Below, in pieces: positions 9,860-19,379 of a stretch of DNA of 20,473 nt. The stretch is from Lactifluus volemus (Eukaryota > Basidiomycota > Agaricomycetes > Russulales > Russulaceae): NCBI GenBank assembly GCA_022376515.1, contig WTXI01000514.1, positions 1-20,473 of the forward strand. The letters run 5' to 3'. The first letter of the stretch is position 1; the number at the start of each line of letters is the position of its first letter. Both the position numbers and the translations under genes were made by a program. Under the pieces are notes generated by a model. The model was not told the origin of the DNA and made no database searches. It saw only the letters and a list, made by a program, of their open reading frames with translations.

Positions 9860-10394
9860 CTTTGGCTGATTCGTGCAAGTGGGGTGAAAGTAGCCAGTCT
9901 GAGAAGTATTTACGTAGTTTGAATGGGCCGAGAGCGTACCAGACGCTGCCTTTGTTGACTTGAATGTACGAAGATGGGCACAGGGCGACAGGGCGCCGCC
10001 GCGCAAGACGGATGCAAACCATGAGTTCATTCATTTCACGTGCTCCATTCCTGGCATAACTTGGCATGACTTGGCATAAGCGACGTGGTTCAGGTGCCAC
10101 CGTCGTGCTTGAACCTTAAAATTGACACATTCTTCGGTCAAAATTCCCAGGCCCAACGTATTATGATTGGACAAAGTCACGTAACAACGCACAGGTCTAA
10201 CTCAGAATTATCCAACCCAGGCCATTCATTGCTCGTCAGCTATGCATTCGTTTGTCCTCCAATTGTGCCTAGAAACGGTGGTGAGCGATGAGACGTCTCC
10301 CACTTTACACCAGGGGTACCAATTCCGTCACAACATTATAGAGTCCTGACGGAACCATGGAAGCCCTAAATCGAAGTGATAGATCAGATTAGAA
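9860..10394. promoter_or_regulatory. Upstream region of the ferric reductase gene
   Basis: These 535 bp separate the ferric reductase start from the 3' end of the permease gene and hold no supported gene. Elements visible are a CACGTG hexamer (10037-10042), a bHLH-type site found in many fungal promoters, and three phased 10-bp repeats just beyond it (10051-10080). A TGATAG at about 10378-10383 resembles the core of GATA-type sites. Iron control through such sites is known in fungi but is only inferred here. Confidence 0.4.
10051..10080. repeat. Three tandem 10-bp repeats in the ferric reductase promoter
   Basis: Three copies of YTGGCATRAS (CTGGCATAAC, TTGGCATGAC, TTGGCATAAG) follow each other without spacer, about 190-220 bp upstream of the ferric reductase ATG. 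The 10-bp period puts each copy on the same face of the helix, as for an array of transcription factor sites. I cannot name a factor. Confidence 0.75.
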
Positions 10395-12837
10395 CTATCT
10401 GCCCTCGGTCATCTCGATCTCATCATCACCGTCCGTGGCAACGGCTTGCCATCCAAACCCAGGCGTCCCCATTGACTGGCCATAAAGTCGTGACAATAGC
10501 GGGGATAGAAATGCTGTGAAGATGCTCCAGTCAGCCTTGCTCGCCGGAAAGGTGGTAATTGTGATGCGCACGAAATTTACTTTGCCAAGGCATGGATGCC
10601 CCATGTCGTGTGATATAATACATGGGGATGCCAGTCAAGACAAACCCTGGGTTCAGTTTAGCAAAAACCGGACAAATGGTATCTTAACTAAGTTACACGC
10701 ACCAAGAACGGCCAGGGCTTCGAGTGGCGCTGCAATGATAGGCATGCACAAGAGAAACAAGGCAACCTGGTCGCGGTCGGCTCTCAGCCGAAGAAAAGGT
10801 ACTGAGAACTCACTGCACAGAATATCAGGGGTGTCGTGATCCAGGTTTTATATGGCCTACATATCGAGGTTTGTCAGTGATCTCCGTCAGCAGTGCATGG
10901 CCCTCACCTCTCCAATGTCGGTTCTTTGATTCTCAAAACCACAAGGCCTAGAACCTTTGAGCAGTTAGGTCACGGGCAGAGGTACAAGCAAAGAGACGGA
11001 CAGTGAGAAAATAAAAGGCCCAAGATGCTACCACGGCAAAGTTAATGAGGGAGCGAAAACCACCACCCAAAAGGATGAAGGCAATAGTAATGCCCGCTTG
11101 AAGAAACATGGCGTTCATGGGCGTATGCCTGACCGGGTGCAATCGTCCAAAGAAAGCCGGTAGATAACCTTCTCTACCAGCAGCATAAATCAAACGTCCT
11201 GCCGTAAAAAAGGAGCCTGGTACCCGGGTTAGAGCACCCCAACAGGAACTGAAAACGATGACACACCATTCAAGGCCCCAAAACACGAGAACGCAACCAT
11301 AAATGCGAAGACGGAACCCCCGATCGGGCCAAAGAGGGCACGGCCGAAGTCGAGAGCGACTGTATTGCTGAGAGCTACGGTATTCTGTCCTGGTTTTAAC
11401 GCGAGGGGGTGAACAAAGAGCCGGGTTATATACCTTATCCAGCACCACGAAGTAGGAGATATTTGCAAGCAAATATAACAGCTAAGAATGAACTTCAGCT
11501 ACACTTAAAGTTTTGAAATTGTCAAATAAACCGAACCACCACTATGTTCATGCTGGAATGTATTACACGTGGGATGTTCTTTTCTGGTTCAGATATCTCA
11601 CCGCCAACGTAATTTACCTGGTCCCAGCCATCAAACGCCCAGAGACCCGAATAAAGAGCGAGGGCATATGCCGATGGGCTTGTAGATGTCCCATCAAATA
11701 TAGGCATCGTGAGCGAAGTGGTTGCTCGACCCCTTGCCAGCTGAATAAGACCAAGTAAGGTGATGGATATCTTCGGAAGTTAATGGTAACCATCAAGTAT
11801 GCGAGAATAGCGCATACCAAAGAGAGGATCTGTAATGAAAACGGTGGGTGTCACCGAGCCCAGAGCACACGCTCACTCTCACCTTTACGCTTGTGAAGAC
11901 GACGGCTATTCTAGTTCCCAAACTTGGGGTGATTACACATACAAAGGTAATTATTGAGACAGCCGCAATCGCTGTGACCTGAATGGCCCATTGTGGAATA
12001 TCGTCCGGTGAAACATTGCTGCGAGTCGCATGCCAAAGTAGTCTGTTGACATATTCTGCAAATATGAGGCTGACGACAGCGTTGCCCCCTTAGAAATAGT
12101 AGATTAAGCCATTTGATCGCGTATGATAATATGGAACAGCACCAGGTTTCAACGCGGATATGGCTGTCCAAGCGAACAAGTAGGACACGAGGGGACCATA
12201 TGAGTAAGCCAGGTATACTTGAGCTCCACCGCTCTGTGGTATTGCGGATCCCAGCTCCGCGAAACTGCTTGCGCCAGTCCAACCCAATAAACCAGATAAT
12301 GACCATACGATGAGACTTGCACCAACACTTCCTGTATTTGCGACCACCACACCCGGTGATGAGCTACGAAAACATCAATGTCTTGTGCTCTCAAATTGCG
12401 GGGTTGACCTACAAAATACCTGACCCAATCTGCACAGATAAATCAACAGCCCGACTTGAAACAAGATTGAAGTTGAGCTCGCCTGTGAACCTACGACCAA
12501 GGCAACGCCTGGAGAAAAAGACACCATGACCATTGGGTTTAAAAGTGATGCACATAGGCTTACCATTGATTAACCCAATATTTTTCTCCCTAATAATACT
12601 GCGGACTTCGTCAGGCTCGCTCAAGCTCGCGCTAAGCGGCAAGAGGTCCCTCTCGAAGCCAAGGCTGGATATAGAAAACGAACGTGACCTGTTCGGTGAT
12701 TTGGCACCATCGAGAAGTTCAAGAGCTCTCAGTGAGTCATCAGAATCATTGGAGGATCTAGAGCGACGTGGCGAGAGTTCCTGTCCGGAAAATTCCTGTT
12801 GTCGTGAGTTGACGTGTGGGTCTCTGCCAGTGGGCAT
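10395..12837 (-). CDS. LAT-family amino-acid permease (Mup1 / high-affinity methionine permease type)
   Basis: This is an APC-superfamily transporter with about 12 membrane helices, probably for methionine or other neutral amino acids. Exons inferred (minus): 12564-12837, 12483-12508, 12413-12429, 12143-12363, 11883-12088, 11791-11829, 11537-11740, 11434-11481, 11267-11384, 11002-11216, 10908-10954, 10814-10856, 10703-10766, 10581-10646. Family motifs include GVALVVGSQIGSGIFSSPG in TM1, PQSGGAQVYLAYSYGP and YSGLWAFDGWDQVNYVGGEI. Further on are [28 protein letters not shown] and GIPMYYITRHG. The N-terminal 80 residues are Ser/Arg-rich and cytosolic. Exons 2 and 3 are only 26 and 17 nt, and the intron between them appears to be GC-AG. 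Exon 14 does not join in frame to the plausible last exon (ADWSIFTAFLSPLL...DDEIEMTEGR, ending at 10395). Reading through gives a stop at 10531. ATG 12837 is chosen; the frame is open to 13026. Confidence 0.88.
12430..12482 (-). other. Probable GC-AG intron in the permease gene
   Basis: The donor reads CAG|GCGAGC and the acceptor TGTGCAG, 53 nt apart. Using it keeps the conserved first helix GVALVVGSQIGSGIF intact. The nearest GT donor (GTAGGT at 12492-12487) would also keep the frame but delete VGSQ from the core of TM1. Choice of donor rests on family conservation. Confidence 0.6.
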
Positions 12838-13120
12838 TGAAGATAACCACAAGCAGGTCTTGGGTTGGTGTACCTCAACGGACGGCTCATGATGTTCGGT
12901 TGACTTGTCACGGCAAATGGTCACGCAAGGTAACAGTTCAGTCACACAATTACGTCGAACTATCCCCAATTGGGCTTTGGCTACGGTGGTGAGGTGAATC
13001 TCTCCATTATCAAAGGACTGAGTCAAGCCACGGGCGGTGGTCAGGTGAACGCGTCGTCGTCAAAAAGGCGACTCAGAAAAGACTGTAAATCAGACTGTGT
13101 ACAACGCCTCGGCTAATGCT

Positions 13121-14178
13121 TCAAACATCGTGAAGAGCCTGTGCTACCACTTCATGGATTTCAATACAACGCTCTTGGCATAGTTGAAGACCCTGAAGTT
13201 ATGTTGGGTTGATCGACGAATCGACACAGTCAGAGGTCGCCTACCTGAAGTGCCTTGGGCGGAAGCAGGCGACCAGTCTGCCAAACGCTTGTCGTCAAGC
13301 CCAGCGCGGGCATGCATGCACACAGAAACATCCCAGTTGCCAACCGTGCTTCTTCTTCAGTAGGATCTAACCATATATCCTCTCCAACGACAGCCTGATA
13401 GTTCGACGGTAAGAAGATAGGAGAACTGACGGCAACGTGGGCTCACTCCAGCACATGATACGACCAAACCACGCATCTCTATGCCAGCTTTCGCGAGGGA
13501 GGTAGATGCAGCGACTGTGGCCGCTGCGACGCAGCTCTCGATGCCATCACATTCAACGACGGTTACAAATATGTCAATGACAGACTTTGGCAGCAAATCT
13601 AGTCGAACACTAGAGATCAATGCTTGCTGGACAAGGTTTGCTATAGACCTGTCCTCGGCGTCCTGTTAAGTGACAAAAGTGAGAGAACAAGCATCAAAAT
13701 AGTGTTAAGCGTGTCTTACTCGGATAGGCACTCGTCGCACCAGTGACGAGAATGGCGCGAATTTGACTTCAACACTTAACCTCCCAACCTCGTGATATGC
13801 GGAGCTTTTTGATTGACGAGGACCATATCTAAGGGGGGTAAACAGACTGGGTTAGACTTACTAACAGTGCATGCTGCCATAAACAACCCACACGGCACAT
13901 GCGATTTTTGTACGTTCGGTCTCAATATATGCTGAACCATTGGCCTGCTTGATGAGGCCTGCCTTAAGAACTATCTACGTCACCTTGGGTTAGCAAGAAG
14001 TATCAGGGTAATAGTAGGCCCTCGCACATATGGGTCGAATGTCCTCAGCCCGCCTGTTCTGACGCCTTTCCCCTAGCTTCCAGTCCTTGTATAGGACGTC
14101 AGGTTCATCATCGAAAATGGGTTGAAAGCTCTCGCTCGGGCCATTGACACGTCTCCTATCGAATCCGCTTTGTGCCAT
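13121..14178 (-). CDS. MTR3: MTR3, RNase PH-like subunit of the exosome core
   Basis: Mtr3 is one of six RNase PH-like proteins forming the catalytically inactive ring of the eukaryotic RNA exosome, which processes and degrades RNA 3' ends in nucleus and cytoplasm. Exons (minus): 14028-14178, 13892-13970, 13720-13828, 13447-13662, 13245-13394, 13121-13192 join to exactly 258 aa. Supporting features are the start FDRRRVNGPSESFQPIF, then IRPIFLKAGLIKQANGSAYIE and RTKIACAVYGPRQSKSSAY. The family core LLPKSVIDIFVTVVECDGIE and AAASTSLAKAGIEM-like region follow, with a short helical C-terminus. The first intron uses the third AG (13971) because it gives IRPIFLKAG in frame. The phosphorolytic active-site residues are not expected in this subunit. 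The gene starts 71 bp from the divergent NSRP1-type gene. Mtr3 fits better than the related Rrp41/Rrp46 because of the N-terminal block. Confidence 0.92.
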
Positions 14179-14249
14179 CTATGTCGAAGTGATGTTGCAT
14201 ATTAAAAAGGTTCAATGAGTTGCAGGAATTAGCAACACATGTTTATGTA
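14179..14249. promoter_or_regulatory. Compact divergent promoter of MTR3 and the NSRP1-type gene
   Basis: Only 71 bp separate the two start codons, so both 5' leaders and core promoters must share this DNA or reach into the neighbouring coding region. A short A-rich segment (ATTAAAAAGG) lies at about 14201-14210. No other motif stands out. Confidence 0.6.
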
Positions 14250-15474
14250 ATGAAACTCTCTTTCTCCCTCTCCAGCAAGTCCTCCACCGGTGATGCGCCT
14301 TCACTCAAGCGTCCAGCCCCCTTTACATCACTTGGCGACGACAACTCCGACGATGAGGCACTCTCGTCTACACGTAACGGCGCCACGGGAAACAGTGACC
14401 TCGTAGCACAAAATGTTAAGTTGTCAAAATCGGCCAAGAAACGCATGGAGAAGGAACAGCAGATTGATGCTACAGTATATCAATATGACGAAGTATGGGA
14501 TACCATGCAGGATGCTAAGGCCAGACAAAAAGAATTTAAGGAGTTAGAGTCAAAGGAAAGAAAAGTAAGTCGCCTCATTGTTGCTTCTCCATGAACTAAG
14601 ATATGTCCCTTAAAGCCTAAATACATTGGCGGCCTATTGACATCAGCCGCAACGCGGAGGCTGGATCACCTGAGAGCAGAAGAAAAGATGGTCCAGAGGG
14701 AGAGAGAAGCAGAAGGTGATGAGTTTCGTGACAAGGAATCCTTTGTTACCCAAGCATACAAGGACCAGATGGCGGAGGTGCGGAGGGCAGAGGAAGATGA
14801 GAGAAAGCGAGAGGGTGTGTATTACATGACTATTCCCCTGACTCCCAACTGATACATTGTTAGAACTCGAGAAGAAACGTGGGTCATCTGGAGGCATGGC
14901 ACACTTCTACCGTAAATTATTGGAGGAATCGGAACAGAAGCATGAAGAAACTGTTGAAGCAACAAAGTCAACGTCAAGAGCTGTGAAAGGGCCACAAGGG
15001 TCCACACCCAATCTCACCATTATCAGACCTCCGGAACTCGCCCCAAAATCGGATGTTGAGCTCGCCCGTCTTGCTCGTGAACAAGGAAAAGATGTAGAAC
15101 TCAATGAGGACAACCAAATAGTTGACAAGCGTGAACTCCTCACTGCTGGTCTAAACCTATCTGCCCCAAATACGAGGCGACTTGGTCTTAATACGCCGAA
15201 AAAAGAAGACGCTCCCGCGGTGGAGACCCACCGCGCAGTTGGGTCAGCTGCTAGCCGAAAAGAAATCAACGACCGGCGAATGCGGGAGATCAAGGCCCAG
15301 TTTGTGGAAGATCAAGAAAGAGTTATGAAGGAGAAAGAGCAGCAGGAAAGTGAAGCGACTGCCCGTCTGGTCGCGAGACGAAACAACGATGCGGATATTC
15401 AGAGAGCGCTGGAGCGATACCAGGAACGGAAACGTCGGAAAATAGAGAAGAGCTCAGAGGAGATGGAATCCTGA
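14250..15474 (+). CDS. NSRP1 / CCDC55-type nuclear speckle splicing regulator
   Basis: Proteins of this family are nuclear coiled-coil factors linked to alternative splicing. Exons 14250-14564, 14616-14814 and 14864-15474 join in frame to 374 aa; introns are 51 and 49 nt. The N-terminal family domain is recognisable by DATVYQYDEVWDTMQ (residues 73-87), followed by PKYIGGLL (residues 106-113) and the charged helical run RAEEKMVQREREAEGDEFRDKESFVTQAYKDQM. Then comes EKKRGSSGGMAHFYRKLLEE. The C-terminal half is very Glu/Lys/Arg-rich coiled coil ending in ERYQERKRRKIEKSSEEMES, with likely nuclear localisation sequence. ATG 14250 (MKLSFSLSS) was chosen because the next residues look like typical fungal starts of this family; an in-frame ATG lies 30 nt earlier. 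It is divergent from MTR3. Confidence 0.88.
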
Positions 15475-15648
15475 TGATTATCCGGGCGCAGGCCTCGTTT
15501 TTTTATTCGTAGTTTGTAGCGTATCCCTCCAATGCATACAGTACATTTGACGTTTGGAGGATTAGCTTCGCTTGGGATGCCCGAATATGTTGGCGGCGGG
15601 CCGCCGAACGCGGAAAGTACGGTAACATTCACACTTTTTACCCACACC

Positions 15649-16331
15649 ATGGAAGAGGGTGGCAAGGCGAAGAAAACGCTCTTTGTCGGAGGAATTGGCG
15701 AGGACGTGAACGAAGTGATAATCCTGGAAGCCTTTTCAACATTTGGTGAGTCGAGTCTCTGTTTCCTTAAGGGTTAACGTTGATCTTATTCTTCTCTTCT
15801 TCCCTAGGTGATGTTATCGACATCCAACTTCCTACCAATGCAACAGGGAGACCACATGAAAATCGTGTGTCTATCACTGCGATGGTCATTGACAGACACC
15901 TAATTCGTTGATGTAGCTGCGGATTTGAAACACCGTGGCTATGCCTTCGTCACATTCTCATCGGCCGGCGACGCACAAGATGCTATTGATAACATGGATA
16001 TGAACGAATTACGTGGCAGAGTCCTGAAGGTCAGTCTTGCGAGGCCCATGAAGGGCGTAGCCCCGCCGACTGGCAATCGAGCAAGTGAGTCGTTTCGGCT
16101 CGCATGCGAAGTTGTACTAAGCGGTCCTTCCACTAGTCTGGGAGTCTGAAGAATGGCTCAAACAATACGCTAAGCCGCTGCTCGGCAGCAAAGGTGAGGT
16201 GCGAACGCCGTGATGCAAACAAAATTAATTGATGTCTCCCAGGCCTGCGAGGGCGCAGAGACGGTACGCCTGATGCCGCGGGACAAGAGGAAGCGGAGGA
16301 AACGAATGATGCAATCCAGGAAGATCAGTAG
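15649..16331 (+). CDS. Small RRM protein related to the cyclophilin E RRM, no cyclophilin domain
   Basis: Five exons, 15649-15745, 15808-15864, 15917-16084, 16137-16193 and 16243-16331, join in frame to 155 aa; introns are 49-62 nt. A single RNA recognition motif covers about residues 9-90. RNP2 is LFVGGI and RNP1 is RGYAFVTF (58-65), with the loop between them reading IQLPTNATGRPHENPADLKHRGYAF. The spacing DVIDIQLP plus the tail IWESEEWLKQY resembles the N-terminal half of PPIE-type cyclophilins, but no peptidyl-prolyl isomerase domain follows. The tail is Glu-rich. Role in spliceosome or mRNA binding is inferred. In-frame upstream ATGs at 15532 and 15577 exist; 15649 (MEEGGKAKKTLFVGG) fits the family best. 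It is convergent with TAF13, 100 bp apart. Confidence 0.87.
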
Positions 16332-16431
16332 TCCACATCCTAACCGTACGTTGTACTACTCAACTCGACCTTACTGTCTGACTTGTCATGGGAAGGTGGC
16401 ATCATGACGGGCACTCCCCCTATCTGATATT

Positions 16432-17229
16432 TTATGGTGGCAGACCCCTAGACTGATTCATCTCAGAATCATTGAACTGAGCCCTCGCCCGTTTAATATC
16501 TTCCTGCATGAATAATAACTCTTCCATTCGTGCAAGTTTTTTGGTGTCAGCCGGACGCGATAGTGCCCTGCGGAAGTCCTCTATTGATAGGCGGGATTTT
16601 TTTGTCGGTGCAAGGGCAGTTTGACACTAGATAGATGATGTTATCGCCACGAAAAGGTTAAAAGTACAGAAGACACCTACCACGTCCGCAATGTACTCCA
16701 CAAGTATCTCTTCCATGACATTGACAGTATCATTCGAGGGGTTTCTATCGTCTCCAAAGCCAAACATCAAGCTGCGGACTGGAATGAAGGTTTGTTTGTG
16801 AGCAACAATAGATAGTGGCCATTTAGACGCACCGCTCTTTGGTGAACAGGCCCTTAAAGTTGGACTGCTTTTTGTATCCTCGGGAAGAAGGGCCACTTGC
16901 TGCACCAGTTCCAGCGTTATCACGGGAGTATGTAGGATTATATGCAGTAAACGTAGTTCGCTGGGTGCTCGTGGGCACAGTCGCGGTTGTGGTAGTGGCA
17001 GTTGCCTGGACCGTCGTAGGCTTTGACAATGAGCTGGTAGGTTGGTGTTGATAATAACTGTATGAGTAGGGCCATGCGGCGCCGTAGCCCGTAACCGCTG
17101 TTCCTGGATATGCACCAGTTGCGTAGGGATATGCACCGGGTGTCTGAGGGTGAGGGTACGAATAGGTACTATACGGATACGCGCCGACGTCGTTGGATGC
17201 TGCCCTGCTTGAGAAGAATAGTAAGACAT
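16432..17229 (-). CDS. TAF13: TAF13, TFIID histone-fold subunit (N-terminal frame break)
   Basis: TAF13 pairs with TAF11 through a histone fold inside TFIID, the general factor that places RNA polymerase II at promoters. Exons inferred (minus): 16833-17229, 16681-16771, 16432-16626. The histone-fold part is clear: KGLFTKE, LMFGFGDDRNPSNDTVNVME, EYIADVCQTA, KKSRLSIEDFRRALSRPAD and ARMEELLFMQEDIKRARAQF. The preceding 125 residues are Tyr/Pro/Ala/Thr-rich (AYPYSTYSYPHPQTPGAYPY), as in other basidiomycete orthologues. The ATG at 17229 (MSYYSSQAGQHP) is one frame away from that repeat; a missing A near 17190-17194 would fix it. Otherwise translation starts upstream through an unseen exon. The 16772 acceptor keeps frame but shortens the usual KELRSLM by two residues; the AG at 16779 would need a frame change. 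Confidence 0.88.
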
Positions 17230-17388
17230 AATGTTGTGTTGTCCGACTTGTGATCAAAACGATGTAGCAGAAGACAGCGCGTTGAGTAGAGCACGTGCAT
17301 CTTGCCTGTTTGGGTTTGCTTTTCCTTGCCACACGTCCCCGCTGGCACTAGCGGGAGAGTACACAACGTCAGAGACATGTTCTCGGGT

Positions 17389-19174
17389 TTATATATCTAG
17401 ACCAACATCCTCCTCCTTCCTTCCAGTAGATGCATCCAAGCTACTAGCACGCTCCAATAATTCACGTAGTTTCTGCCACTCTGCTGACACGACGCCTCTT
17501 TGATCTAACCATTCCATAATATCATCTGGGTTGGATGTGTCCTCAGGTGGAGGCAGGTTCTTGGCATAGGCCAACCGACTAAACGGTCGCTTCTTGCGAG
17601 GCTGTTGTACAAGGTCGACTTCTTCGGCAAGCGACCTGTATAAGTGATACTGGATCGCGGTCATTGTTTTGTCCCGATACGTCTCAAGACCTTGACTCAC
17701 ATTCCAATGTGACAACCGATGGAATATCTGAGTTCGAGCTGCGCAGAAGCGACCGAGGTCGAAACTAGTAACGTGAGAATTCTCATCCTCCGGGTCCTCC
17801 GAATCATATTCGTCGATGATAGGCTAGAGATATGTCGGCCTGGAGGAACGATGTGACGACTGATGGAAAACCCACCTCGAACGAAAGCTTGTCGTAAGGG
17901 ATGCCCTTTAGCCATGCAGACACGGTGGATAGCCTTCCACCGAGGTGACATGCATCACAACGAGGAATCCCAAATTCTAGTTGTGTCAGGGTGAGATCCG
18001 GGTATCGTTCCAATGTCTCCCTGTAATCACGTCTCCAAACGGATGATGCTATGGAGTCTCGCGTGCCCGAGATTTTTCGATGAATGACTTGGAACGGGAC
18101 CGAGAAGTATTGTACACCTGATTATCGTTTATTTATTAGTAGCCTTATAAAGCACAGTCTCGCACTTTCTAGCTTTTCTTCCATGAAGGATCTGCGCTCG
18201 TCTATTGGCGTCATAGAAAGATGAACGAGAAGCTGGCAAACAACTTTGAAATCGTGACTCGTGTCTTGATGGCTATGGCGACTGAAGGCCATAGGTAGCT
18301 CGGGTACAGCTGCTCCGTCATCCTCTACAACAAAATCGTCGATGTCATTGTTGTCGTCACCTCCATGGTCTTCTCCATCTTGATTACTCTCGTCCTGTTG
18401 AGAATCATGAAAAGGTGATATCCGTTCATCGTCTTCATCTGTTTGCTCGTCATCTGAATCAGGGAGCTTCGCTCCAAGCTTCCTCTCTGTGACGGGTAGT
18501 ATCCATCAATGTCATCACGCTGCGGTTCGTCAGCTTTCGCTTACTTTTCAATCGGTCAAGATTCCGCTGAAACGTTGTCCGTTTACGGCGATCCCGAAAG
18601 CGAGACTGGATGATGTCTGGGATCAATATTAGTTGGAATCTTTCATGGACGGAACTGAGATTCGCCTGTTTCATTGACCTCGCCAAGTAGGTCGTCAGGC
18701 TCCTCTGTGCTCGAAGGTCGGGTTCCTTTGGCCAACCGCCGTCGTTTTAGGATGCGAATCAAGATCAAGTTCCGTGCTTGGACTACGAGAAATAGGACGC
18801 TTCATCTTGGTTGATGGCGATTCTCTCCGATTCAACTCTATACTGTCATCGGAATTATTTGAGGTTGAGGTTGTTGAGGTTCCACGGTCGGCAAGTGGCC
18901 TAACCTCGACTGCAATTCTGCGCCGCTTTTTCGGAGAGGACGGCTGAATTTCATCATCATCCAAGGGAGGTTCTTTCCTAGGTTCGAAGTGGATCGCCTC
19001 TACGTCGCTGTCGCTGTCACTTTGAATAGGAATCTCAGTAACGCCAGCTGTTCGGCCGGCTGGTCCCAGCTGTGTCCTGGATCTGCCAGCCTGAGGGCTA
19101 TTGAGATGTGGTTGTAGAAACCCAATTAGACTCTGCTGTCTGAGTTGTTCAGAAGTTGCTTTTCTGCGGGGCAT
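17389..19174 (-). CDS. DUF4211 domain protein, about 525 aa (one frame break in exon 1)
   Basis: Exons inferred (minus): 18666-19174, 18545-18616, 18166-18486, 17876-18117, 17389-17823. The N-terminus (MPRRKATSEQLRQQSLIGFLQ) is followed by a long disordered, Ser/Asp/Glu-rich region with nuclear-type basic patches (SPKKRRR). The segment DIIQSRFRDRRKRTTFQRNL, an acidic stretch, and then the conserved domain follow. The domain holds VQYFSVPFQVIHRKISGTRDSI and a possible metal site RCDACHLGG (C354, C357). It continues with FDLGRFCAARTQIFHRLSHW and SRLAYAKNLPPPEDTSNPDDIMEWLDQRG. This matches what I know of Pfam DUF4211, also in human PRR12 and QSER1; function in fungi is unknown. Exon 1 has one base too many (or two too few) in the AAAA run at about 18745-18748, where DSHPK should continue as RRRLAKGTRPSSTEEPDDLL. 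Intron 1 appears to be GC-AG. Confidence 0.82.
18617..18665 (-). other. Probable GC-AG intron in the DUF4211 gene
   Basis: The donor reads ACAG|GCGAAT and the acceptor ATCCCAG, 49 nt apart, with a CTAAT branch-like site upstream of the acceptor. The join gives EVNETDIIQSRFRDR in a family-conserved segment. GT donors nearby (GTCAAT, GTCCAT) give the wrong phase or a 34-nt intron. Confidence 0.7.
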
Positions 19175-19379
19175 GATTGATATAGCGAGCGACGCGACAA
19201 CAAATCCAACGCGCATTAGCCTCATTTAATAGGCGCTCATCACGGAACCGCAGATACTAATCACGTGGTTATCATCTCCACACCACCGCGACCGCAGGCA
19301 GATTTCGTTCATAACATTAGTTGTAACTTGGTCGAGTCGCCCTAATTCGACAGGAACGATTATCTTAACCCCGGGAGTC
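19175..19379. promoter_or_regulatory. Divergent intergenic region, DUF4211 gene and right-edge gene
   Basis: These 205 bp lie between two start codons pointing away from each other, so they must serve both genes. A CACGTG hexamer sits at 19262-19267, 88 bp from the DUF4211 start and about 115 bp from the other. No further motif is obvious. Confidence 0.5.

Noticed and set aside
12838..13120. Additional exon or gene between the permease and MTR3
   Set aside because: The permease frame stays open upstream, but the sequence has no protein-like conservation and a good ATG is at 12837.
14907..15293. Minus-strand open frame opposite the NSRP1-type gene
   Set aside because: Shadow of a charged coiled-coil coding region, no start context or family features.
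13121..17229. Functional cluster of RNA metabolism genes (MTR3, NSRP1-type, RRM, TAF13)
   Set aside because: Common housekeeping genes in mixed orientations; neighbourhood alone is not evidence for a shared system.
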